Shown: one piece after another, positions 12,472 through 19,915 of the stretch
How positions within the stretch are numbered: the stretch's first letter is position 1
How the letters are laid out: the number at the start of each line of letters is the position of its first letter
Source: an uncultured Fidelibacterota bacterium
GTDB taxonomy: Bacteria > Fidelibacterota > Marinisomatia > Marinisomatales > UBA1611
Assembly (NCBI GenBank): GCA_913043235.1
Contig: CAJWLO010000001.1
Location: forward strand, 1-64,000
Direction: 5' to 3'
Length of the DNA: 64,000 bases
Position numbers and translations under genes: made by a program
The notes under the pieces: model-generated
Database searches by the model: none
What the model was told of the DNA's origin: nothing
What the model saw: only the letters and a program-made list of their open reading frames with translations

Positions 12472-12873
12472 TTAAAGCTTAAACCTGAATGGAAGTGTCA
12501 TTTTAACCTTTACCGGGTTTCCTTTTTCATATCCCGGTTTTATCTTAAGCTTAGAAACAACACGAAGCGCTTCTTCATCGCAGCCAGCACCCAAGGAACG
12601 AATTACTTTTTCTGCGCTAATTTTTCCTTTTTCATCAACGACGAACTGCACATAAACCATTCCTTGAACTTTTTCTTTTCTTGCTTTTGGAGGGTATTTT
12701 AACATCGAAGCAATGGTCTTTAACCCGCCTTTTATCTCTGGCATCTTTTCACAGGCTAAATATATTCCTTTATCATCTTTGAAAGATCTTTGTTGGGGTT
12801 TTATTAATGATGTAATAAAAACAAGGAAAAAAAAGAATGTTTTTATTACATCTATTCTGTTGACATCAGGCAT
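12472..12873 (-). CDS. TonB C-terminal-domain protein
   Basis: A 133-residue protein with one N-terminal hydrophobic segment (about 9-24) and a TonB/TolA-type C-terminal domain (about 55-133). The typical elements are YPPKARKEKVQGMVYVQFVVDEKGKI, a V-R-S-L-G-A-G-C-D-EEALRVV helix and a final beta strand. It lacks the long proline-rich linker of a true energy-transducing TonB. The start lies one base after the TPR gene stop, and its stop is 9 bp before the sensor phosphatase. It may be a periplasmic partner of the sensor or of a receptor; no energy-transducing role is shown. Confidence 0.75.
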   Translation of the reverse strand: MPDVNRIDVIKTFFFFLVFITSLIKPQQRSFKDDKGIYLACEKMPEIKGGLKTIASMLKYPPKARKEKVQGMVYVQFVVDEKGKISAEKVIRSLGAGCDEEALRVVSKLKIKPGYEKGNPVKVKMTLPFRFKL

Positions 12874-12874
12874 T

Positions 12875-14362
12875 TCAAATTTGCTCCTTTGCTAGTTTTT
12901 TTACGATTGCCAATTCCCAATAACTAAAGTTATCATTAATTATATTATTAAATTCTTTGTTTGCCAGCTCTTTTTCTCCGGCAGCCTTAAGGGCAAGTCC
13001 TTTAAAATAATTGTAGTATGTGTTGTTTTTATCTCCTTTATTAAAAAAAGAAACTGCTTCTTTTGCGCTTCCTTCCATTAGTTTAGTCATGCCCATTAAT
13101 CCGTTATATCCATAAAGAGCGGTTGGGTCTTTTTTTTCAGACTGTGTTTGCTTTAAATCTCTCAATGATTTTTTTGCATCTTCATAATTTCCAAATAAAA
13201 TATCAACCCAAGCTTTAAGATATTTTTCCCTGGCGTCTATTTGACTGTATATGTTTTCATCATTTAATTTTTCTGCTCTACTTTTGTTTAGTTCTATTAT
13301 TTTTTCTAGGGTATTATATGATTTTTCTTTTCTTTGGCTGTGGGCATAACAAATTAGTTTATGAAAATTTATGGTGGATGTTTTTTCTAAAAGAGCAACA
13401 TCAGAAAACCCTTTATTCACTAGGCTTTCCTCAACTTTTTCTATATTGTTGAGAGCCCCTGGAAAATCATTATCAAAAAGAAAGGATATTGTAAGATAAT
13501 AGTTTAAGCCGAACCAACCGTCAGCTGATTTTGATTCTTTTATAGCAAGTTTATATCTGTTTCTTGCGGCATTATAGTCACCATTAAACATATAGTTGTG
13601 GCCTGAAACGATATATGCCGTACCAAGGCTTGATGTTCCTTTTCTTTTTTCTATAGATTTTTCATATAATGGGTTTGCTTTATCAAACTGACTTTGGCTT
13701 CTATAAACGTTCGCTTTAATGTGATATGGGTAGCCTGAGTTTGGTCTAATTTTTATCATTTTATCTATATAAGATAGTCCCTTCTCTATATCTCTTTTCT
13801 CTATTGGCAACATTGTAAAACCACCAGAAGGAATATGTTGTCCTGCTAAAAAATTATAAGCAATAAAGTTATTATTATTTATAGATATACCCTTCATGAA
13901 GTTTTTTTCTGCTTCTTTTAACTCATTTCTATTACTATGAACAATACCAAGCCAATTATATGATTCATAATAATCAGGAAATTCATCAACAAGTTTGTTT
14001 GCGTATTTTAATGCTGCATCAAGGTTGTTTTCTCTAAAGGAGTTTCTTATATGTAAAATGTATTTTTCTGAATTTGTTAAACCCGATATAAGACTTTTTG
14101 CCTTTTCTATATACTCTTTTCTTTTTATCGGATCGCTTATATCATTTAATTCATAAGCAAGTGCAAATTTTTTATCATAAAGTATAGCCGAATCAAGAAA
14201 AGCTCTCTTTTCTATATCGCCGCCAGCCTCCCACTCAAGAATAGCTTTATTATAAAAAGATAGTGCTTTTTCTGATTTTGTAGTAATAGGTAGCTTAACA
14301 ATATTTGTTTTACCACATTGAAAAACTATTAAAGTAGATAAAATTATTATAAGTTTTTTCAC
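12875..14362 (-). CDS. TPR-repeat probable lipoprotein
   Basis: A 495-residue tetratricopeptide-repeat protein. The N-terminus MKKLIIILSTLIVFQCGKTN looks like a lipoprotein signal with the lipidated cysteine at C16, although the F-Q-C box is not canonical. The remainder is helical with several TPR-like units, for example YYESYNWLGIVHSNRNELKE and PNSGYPYHIKANVYRSQSQF. It probably acts as a periplasmic or outer-membrane scaffold. It is the first gene of the six-gene operon that runs through TonB-domain, sensor phosphatase, kinase, STAS and cyclase genes, so it may help the sensor. The specific role is unknown. Confidence 0.75.
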   Translation of the reverse strand: MKKLIIILSTLIVFQCGKTNIVKLPITTKSEKALSFYNKAILEWEAGGDIEKRAFLDSAILYDKKFALAYELNDISDPIKRKEYIEKAKSLISGLTNSEKYILHIRNSFRENNLDAALKYANKLVDEFPDYYESYNWLGIVHSNRNELKEAEKNFMKGISINNNNFIAYNFLAGQHIPSGGFTMLPIEKRDIEKGLSYIDKMIKIRPNSGYPYHIKANVYRSQSQFDKANPLYEKSIEKRKGTSSLGTAYIVSGHNYMFNGDYNAARNRYKLAIKESKSADGWFGLNYYLTISFLFDNDFPGALNNIEKVEESLVNKGFSDVALLEKTSTINFHKLICYAHSQRKEKSYNTLEKIIELNKSRAEKLNDENIYSQIDAREKYLKAWVDILFGNYEDAKKSLRDLKQTQSEKKDPTALYGYNGLMGMTKLMEGSAKEAVSFFNKGDKNNTYYNYFKGLALKAAGEKELANKEFNNIINDNFSYWELAIVKKLAKEQI

Positions 14363-14701
14363 GTTTTTCTCTTCTATAATTTGTTTCGTTTAAATATTAA
14401 GATATGAAGGTACGGCAGTAATCAAAATAATTCAATCTTTGAAAATATTTGTTTATATTATTCCAATATTACATATTAAATAAATATATATTATTTATAT
14501 ATATGTTAATATGTTTAAAACTATAATATATATATAAGAAAACAATTAAATAAAGCAACCTAATATATAACACTTAAACAATCACCTTATGTGGGCTTAA
14601 AATAAAAATTGTTAATAATAAAAAGAAAGAATACATATTCTTTCTTTTTATTTTATTACAAACAATTTTTATTGAGAAAGTATATAAGTATGTGGATATA
14701 A
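14363..14701. other. AT-rich intergenic region
   Basis: A 339-bp gap between the surA-like gene and the TPR gene, both on the minus strand. It contains strings of alternating TA around 14480-14540 and a long inverted repeat near the surA end (listed separately). The promoter of the TPR-to-cyclase operon should lie in its left half. No convincing -35/-10 pair or open reading frame was found. Confidence 0.6.
14601..14673 (-). terminator. Long imperfect inverted repeat, probable terminator of the yidC-to-surA operon
   Basis: Two arms of about 32-37 bases flank a 4-base ACAT loop at 14633-14636. The inner 16 pairs are perfect (ATTCTTTCTTTTTATT against its complement) and the outer AACAATTTTTATT arms also match, with a small internal bulge. 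It lies 29-100 bp past the surA-like stop codon. In the minus-strand reading the outer arm is T-rich, fitting an intrinsic terminator, although the stem is almost pure A/T. Confidence 0.55.
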
Positions 14702-15973
14702 TTACTTTTTAATTTCTATATGAAAATTTTCCCTTGCATTTAATATCCAACCTTGATACCAATCCATTTTATTTTTATTTAAAGCCATTTCTTCTAGTTC
14801 CGGCCAATTATCGCTGGGGTTTGGTCGACCTCCTTTTTTTACATTTTCTAACCAAAGCAAATGATATCCAATAGGTGAGTTAATAGGTGGGCTGCAAGAG
14901 TTTAAATCAATATATTTCACTGCTTGTCCAACTTCAACCACAGGATAATCATCTGGATTAATCCAACCAAGGTCGCCACCGATTTCTCGGGTAGTTTTAT
15001 CAAACGAATGTTTTTTAACAAATGTTTTAAAATCATCAAGCGAAGAAATAGAGTCTTTATATGACAGCGCTAGGTTAAAAGCCCGTTTTCTATCTTCATC
15101 GGTTATTTCTGGGGTGATAAGAACATGTCTTACTTTTATTTTATCGCCTTGTTTTTCCAATGTTTCAATTATATGATAACCAAACTCTGTTTCTACAGGG
15201 TCGCTTATTACACCAGATTCAATAGTAAAAGCAACAGTTTCAAAGTTTTTAACAACAGAACCTCTTTTTACCCATCCAAGCTCTCCTCCATTTTTTTTGG
15301 ACCCCGGATCCATTGAATATTTTGATGCTATTTCAGAAAAGGAAGCACCATTGGTTATTTCTGATTTTAATTTTAAAAGGGTTTTTATGGTTTTGTTTTT
15401 TTCATCTTCATTAGACATAATTGGCACTAAAAGGTGTCTTATTTTTGCCATCATTGGTAAAACGGGCAAGCTATCCCTATATGTTTTATAAAAATCTTTA
15501 ACTTGGGTTCTGTTTATATTAACAGTGTTCATGAGTTGTTGTTGGTATTTTTCTGAAATAAGCCTATCCTGCATTTCAAACCAAAACTCCCGACGGAAGG
15601 ATTTTATGGGCTGTCCCAACATTTCTTCTGCGCCTTTTTCGCCCCCAGCTTGAGAAACAAGCATTTCTATTTGTTGGTCAAGGGCAGAATCCACCTCTTT
15701 TTCACTAACCGAAATAGAATCAAGAGCGGCCATTTCTAGAAGTATTTTTTGATCAACCATAGATTGAAGAATAGAGTTTTGTAAATGAACAAATAAATCA
15801 GGGTTTGTTCTTGGGTCAATACGTTGCTGAATAGCTGCCATGTTTATCATTTGTGCAAGGTCGCTTTTAAGTATAATGTGGTTTTCAACGATTGCCGCTA
15901 CCCCATCAATATATTGGACATTATTTTGAGAAACCAAAAATGAGACAATAAATATAAAAAAAGATTTTTTCAT
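14702..15973 (-). CDS. SurA-like periplasmic peptidyl-prolyl isomerase / chaperone
   Basis: A 423-residue secreted foldase: a signal peptide (MKKSFFIFIVSFLVSQ), an N-terminal SurA-type chaperone region (about 20-165; VAAIVENHIILKSDL, then VDQKILLEMA) and two parvulin PpiC domains (about 178-275 and 283-385). Parvulin hallmarks include IRHLLVPI, GGELGWVKRG, TEFGYHIIETL and, in the second domain, VRHVLITPE, GGDLGWI and SPIGYHLLWL. SurA proteins escort outer-membrane beta-barrel precursors through the periplasm, fitting a genome with TonB receptors and PorV-like barrels. The gene begins 4 bp after another PpiC gene and ends the long yidC-mnmE-mnmG-mfd run. Confidence 0.9.
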   Translation of the reverse strand: MKKSFFIFIVSFLVSQNNVQYIDGVAAIVENHIILKSDLAQMINMAAIQQRIDPRTNPDLFVHLQNSILQSMVDQKILLEMAALDSISVSEKEVDSALDQQIEMLVSQAGGEKGAEEMLGQPIKSFRREFWFEMQDRLISEKYQQQLMNTVNINRTQVKDFYKTYRDSLPVLPMMAKIRHLLVPIMSNEDEKNKTIKTLLKLKSEITNGASFSEIASKYSMDPGSKKNGGELGWVKRGSVVKNFETVAFTIESGVISDPVETEFGYHIIETLEKQGDKIKVRHVLITPEITDEDRKRAFNLALSYKDSISSLDDFKTFVKKHSFDKTTREIGGDLGWINPDDYPVVEVGQAVKYIDLNSCSPPINSPIGYHLLWLENVKKGGRPNPSDNWPELEEMALNKNKMDWYQGWILNARENFHIEIKK

Positions 15974-15977
15974 ATAA

Positions 15978-16769
15978 TCAATTGTATAATACGTTTATAA
16001 AAATTTTTGAATTTCTTCTGAGACTATCAACAAGAGAATTCATTGTTTTAACCTGGTTTTGTTTTATAAGCCTTTGATATATTTCATCATAAGCATCCTC
16101 GAGGCCAACGCGAGACCCTTTCTTGTTTTTTTTTAAAATATCTATAACATGAAAACCTTTGTTTGTTACAATTGGTCCCACAACACCCAAGTTTTCATCT
16201 CTGAAAACAACATCATCCAGTTCTTTTATGAGCCTACCTTTTTTAACGGTTTCTGTATCAACGCCATAAACAGAAAAGAGTTCATCTATTGTTTCTCCAG
16301 AATTTTTTCTTATTAGTTTTTTTCGTATTTCCCGAGCCTCGGAAATATTGTCTGTTATAAAGTGGCGTAAAATAGCCTCATCAGTCGCTCTCATAAAGCC
16401 AGAAATATTTTCCTTATAATAGCCACGAAGGCTCTCATTTGTTAAACCAGAAACCGAAGCGGTTTTCGTCTCTAAGTAAGACGACACAACCAGCTTTATA
16501 AAAAAGTCCCTGCTTTTATTTAAAAGAAGCTTATCTTTGTCGAGCCCTATTTTTTTTGCCTCTTGAAAAAGTATAGCGTCATTTACCCAATCGTGAATAT
16601 AGGTTCTTATTTGTTCTTTGGAGCGTTGATGAGGGAATAAGGCGCTCTCAAGCATTTCAAGGGTTAATAAGTCTTCGTTTACGCGAGCAAGAACAACAGA
16701 TGTGTCACTGGTTTTTTTGCTGCATGCAAAAACAACTAGTAAAAACAACAAGATCCAAACGAGCTTCAT
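15978..16769 (-). CDS. PpiC-type peptidyl-prolyl isomerase lipoprotein
   Basis: A 263-residue probable lipoprotein (MKLVWILLFLLVVFAC, lipidation at C16 after VFA) with an N-terminal SurA/PrsA-like helical segment (residues 25-110) and one parvulin domain (about 120-235). Recognisable pieces are EAILRHFI, VKKGRLIKELDDVVF and VTNKGFHVIDILKK. The parvulin motifs are weaker than in the next gene, so it may act mainly as a chaperone. It lies 26 bp after mfd and 4 bp before the SurA-like gene, so the pair is likely coexpressed for envelope protein folding. Confidence 0.8.
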   Translation of the reverse strand: MKLVWILLFLLVVFACSKKTSDTSVVLARVNEDLLTLEMLESALFPHQRSKEQIRTYIHDWVNDAILFQEAKKIGLDKDKLLLNKSRDFFIKLVVSSYLETKTASVSGLTNESLRGYYKENISGFMRATDEAILRHFITDNISEAREIRKKLIRKNSGETIDELFSVYGVDTETVKKGRLIKELDDVVFRDENLGVVGPIVTNKGFHVIDILKKNKKGSRVGLEDAYDEIYQRLIKQNQVKTMNSLVDSLRRNSKIFINVLYN

Positions 16770-16795
16770 GATTAGAAATTACTTGGCATGCGCTT

Positions 16796-19700
16796 TTAAA
16801 ACAATTTTGCAAAGCTACGCACAGCAGAAAGCCCAAATTCAAAATCTTTATAATGAAAGGTAAAAAGTAAGTTTTGTGCAGTTGTTTTACCAAAGTTAAA
16901 CAGGAGCTTGTTTGTTGTAGCCCAATCAGAGACTTGGAAAATTAGATTTTCAACAGACATAAAAGACCCTATGTCATCAAACTCAAAAATAGCGACATCA
17001 TGGCCAGCTTCAATTCGATTTATTGATGTGTTTTTGAAAAGAATGCGAATACAAGCCAAGTTGGTTAAGTTTTCTGTTTCCTTTGGAGGGTGGCCAAACC
17101 GGTCACGAAGTTCTATCCGCAAACGTTCAATATCTTCTATATCCACGCCCTTTGATAGCTGATCGTAAAAACCCAATCTTTGGGATGGGTTTTTTATGTA
17201 ATGATCGGGAATAAAAGCGTCTACATTCAAAACAACATCTGGAAATCTTTCAGGTTCTTTGTTGTTGAGCGCAAGGTCTATTTCATCTTTCAACAGACTG
17301 CAATACATCTCAAAACCAACCGCACCAATGTGACCGCTTTGTTTGTAGCCAAACAGGTTTCCAGCGCCACGAATTTCAAGATCTTTCATTGAAATATCAT
17401 ACCCAGAACCCAACGATGTATATTGTTCTATTGTTTTTAGCCTTCGAAAGGCGCGTCGGTCAAGCTGTTTTTTTGGAACCAACAATAAACAGTGAGCCTG
17501 CCTTTCTCCTCGCCCAACGCGTCCGCGCATTTGATAAAGCTGTGATAATCCAAAATTTTGAGCATCGTTCACTATTATACAATTGGAGTTAGTAACGTCA
17601 AGGCCAGATTCAATTATGGATGTGCAAACAAGAATATCAATTCCGCCTTCAAAAAAAGAAAGCACCCTCTCTTCAAGATCTCCACTAGGCATCTGTCCAT
17701 GGATATAGCTTGATACAAAATTTGGAAATGTTTTTGAAACCGTATCTGTGATGAAGGGCAGAGAGTTGATATTATTGTTTACAAAATACACCTGCCCGCC
17801 ACACATTAGTTCGCGCTCAATATATTTGTTTATTAAACCCCAGTCAAAAAAACAAACGTCAGTATTGATGGGTTTCCTGGAAACGGGCGGTGTCTGTATT
17901 TTGGTGATGTTTCGCAAACCAGCTGTTGATTGTTGTAGCGTTCTTGGTATTGGTGTTGCAGATAGCGTTATTACATCCAACTGGGCCTTAAGCCCTCGAA
18001 TTTTCTCTTTATGGCGAACGCCAAAGCGGTGTTCTTCATCAATAACTAATAAGCTTAAAGCTGGAATAATCACATCAGATGATAAAAGCCGGTGTGTACC
18101 AATTAAGAGGTCAACTCGACCAGATGCACATTCTTCTAAAATATTAGATTGTTCCTTTTTTGTTTTAAATCGAGAGAGTAACGAAACCCGAACGCCAAGT
18201 GGCTCCAGCCTTTCTTTACAGGTAATATAGTGTTGATCTGCTAAAATTGTGGTTGGACAAAGAAGCATGCACGATTTTTTTGATATAACAGCTCTCATTA
18301 TAGCCCTTAAGGCAACCTCTGTTTTTCCAAAACCCACATCCCCACAAATAAGCCTGTCCACGGGTTTAGGTTTAAGCATATCGCTTAAAATAACATTGAT
18401 TGCTTCTTTTTGATCGGGTGTCTCAGTAAACGAAAAAGAAGATGCGAGGGCGCGCTCAAGCTCGCTATCTTCGTAGTATGAAAAAGGTCGCGGGTGTTGT
18501 TTTTTTGTGTAAGCGTTTAACAACTCTTTTGCCACAGCTCTAACTTCCCGCCGGGTTTTTCGCAACTCCATTTCCCACCGTTTTGAGCTTAGCGATGAAA
18601 TGACGGGCTTATCGGTTGTTCCTAGGTGCCGATGTAAAAAACCCATATTTTCTATTGAGACAAAAACAGACGCATTGTCTTTATACTCAACTTTTATAAC
18701 ATCTCGAGAACCCATTGGTTGTTTTTGTGTGACCATTCCTCGATAGATACCTACGCCAAAGCGCTTATGAACAAGGAAATCTCCGTCTTCTAGGCCTGTA
18801 AGGCTTTGTAGCGTAAGGCTTTTAATGTTTTTTTCAGGCGCAGGGTTCCATTTTTTTATATGTTTCTTTTCCATCAAAAGGTCGTTTGTAGATATAACAA
18901 AAAAACCATGTGTGGTAGAATAAAAACCTTTATTAATTGTTGCATTAAGAGCAGCACATTTTAAACCAAGCGACTTTTTAACCAGGGCCACTGAATCTTT
19001 TTTTCCAGCAATAAAAACACGAAAATTAGAGTTTTTTTGAACGTGATTTTTCAGCTCCTTAAGGCGTTCGGTTTTTGTTGATTTTAAAATGGAAACATCC
19101 AAGGTTTTTGTGTTGATAGTTTTTCCATCCCTCCTTTTTTGATAAAAGCTAAAGCTGTTATTTTTTTTAGATCTAAATAGAGCGCTGCCCTTTGCGTGCT
19201 TTATAAGATTAATATTAACAACCCTTTGTGGTTCTGGCGTCAGCCCTTTTATGGTGGACTGATTTATGTTGTTGTTGGACAGCTGGGTAGACGGGTCGAA
19301 ATAAGACAGCCTGTCCACAGTGTTGAAGTTGAAAGAACACCTAAGTGGAAAAACAAAATAAGGAGGAAAAACATCAACTATGTCCCCTTTGTTGCGAAAG
19401 GTGCCCGGGTCGATCACGGTGTCAGAAGATTTATACCCCAAACGGATAAGGGCTTTGATCATCTTGTCTTGGTCGTTTTTTTCCCCAAGCTTCAAAAAAA
19501 TAGATTCACATTTTTTCGAAACATCTAGCGGTATATCTTTGTTTTTCAGCGCGGAATCGGTGGTAACAAAAACAGGGTTGTTGTTTAATTTAGGACTGAA
19601 TAAAGCATCCTGCCGATATCGATCGCGGGAAGAAACAAAACCGGGCACTATATCAGAACTTGATTTTTCTGGATAAAAGAAAACAAAGCGTTTTCCAAAA

Positions 19701-19915
19701 GATAATAAAGTGTCGTAGATAGTATAAGCCAGATCAAAAGTTTCTAAAGAAAAAACAATCGGCGATTTCAGTATTTTCCGAACATCTAGCAAAAGAACAC
19801 AGACAGCCTCCTGAGTTAGCCCTGTTAGGGTTGAGCCTTTAGCACAGGCTTGTATTAAATCTTTTGGAAAAACCGTTCCGACGTTTGATGTTTCACGTGA
19901 AACAGGTGAGCTCAT
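16796..19915 (-). CDS. mfd: Transcription-repair coupling factor Mfd
   Basis: A 1039-residue DNA translocase that removes stalled RNA polymerase at lesions and recruits UvrA. Domains: a UvrB-like N-terminal region (1 to about 320), the RNA-polymerase interaction domain (about 375-450; DGDFLVHKRFGVGIYRG), a superfamily 2 helicase/translocase with Walker A GDVGFGKTE (near 528) and DEEH box (near 623), helicase C motifs QMRGRVGRG, and the C-terminal TRCF domain (about 880-1039). It is about 100 residues shorter than E. coli Mfd (1148). The ATG overlaps the mnmG stop (ATGA). The VSRET codons near its start form a perfect parS site. Confidence in identity is high. Confidence 0.96.
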   Translation of the reverse strand: MSSPVSRETSNVGTVFPKDLIQACAKGSTLTGLTQEAVCVLLLDVRKILKSPIVFSLETFDLAYTIYDTLLSFGKRFVFFYPEKSSSDIVPGFVSSRDRYRQDALFSPKLNNNPVFVTTDSALKNKDIPLDVSKKCESIFLKLGEKNDQDKMIKALIRLGYKSSDTVIDPGTFRNKGDIVDVFPPYFVFPLRCSFNFNTVDRLSYFDPSTQLSNNNINQSTIKGLTPEPQRVVNINLIKHAKGSALFRSKKNNSFSFYQKRRDGKTINTKTLDVSILKSTKTERLKELKNHVQKNSNFRVFIAGKKDSVALVKKSLGLKCAALNATINKGFYSTTHGFFVISTNDLLMEKKHIKKWNPAPEKNIKSLTLQSLTGLEDGDFLVHKRFGVGIYRGMVTQKQPMGSRDVIKVEYKDNASVFVSIENMGFLHRHLGTTDKPVISSLSSKRWEMELRKTRREVRAVAKELLNAYTKKQHPRPFSYYEDSELERALASSFSFTETPDQKEAINVILSDMLKPKPVDRLICGDVGFGKTEVALRAIMRAVISKKSCMLLCPTTILADQHYITCKERLEPLGVRVSLLSRFKTKKEQSNILEECASGRVDLLIGTHRLLSSDVIIPALSLLVIDEEHRFGVRHKEKIRGLKAQLDVITLSATPIPRTLQQSTAGLRNITKIQTPPVSRKPINTDVCFFDWGLINKYIERELMCGGQVYFVNNNINSLPFITDTVSKTFPNFVSSYIHGQMPSGDLEERVLSFFEGGIDILVCTSIIESGLDVTNSNCIIVNDAQNFGLSQLYQMRGRVGRGERQAHCLLLVPKKQLDRRAFRRLKTIEQYTSLGSGYDISMKDLEIRGAGNLFGYKQSGHIGAVGFEMYCSLLKDEIDLALNNKEPERFPDVVLNVDAFIPDHYIKNPSQRLGFYDQLSKGVDIEDIERLRIELRDRFGHPPKETENLTNLACIRILFKNTSINRIEAGHDVAIFEFDDIGSFMSVENLIFQVSDWATTNKLLFNFGKTTAQNLLFTFHYKDFEFGLSAVRSFAKLF
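19889..19904. other. parS centromere-like site (perfect 16-bp palindrome)
   Basis: TGTTTCACGTGAAACA, identical to the consensus ParB-binding parS palindrome known from Bacillus subtilis and conserved across bacteria. It is embedded in the first codons of mfd, encoding V-S-R-E-T, about 5.3 kb from the presumed oriC. Such sites nucleate ParB for origin segregation. parA and parB are not in this window. Confidence 0.9.

Noticed and set aside
17748-18230. 160-codon plus-strand frame inside mfd
   Set aside because: Antisense shadow of a strongly conserved helicase domain; no ribosome binding site or protein-like composition.
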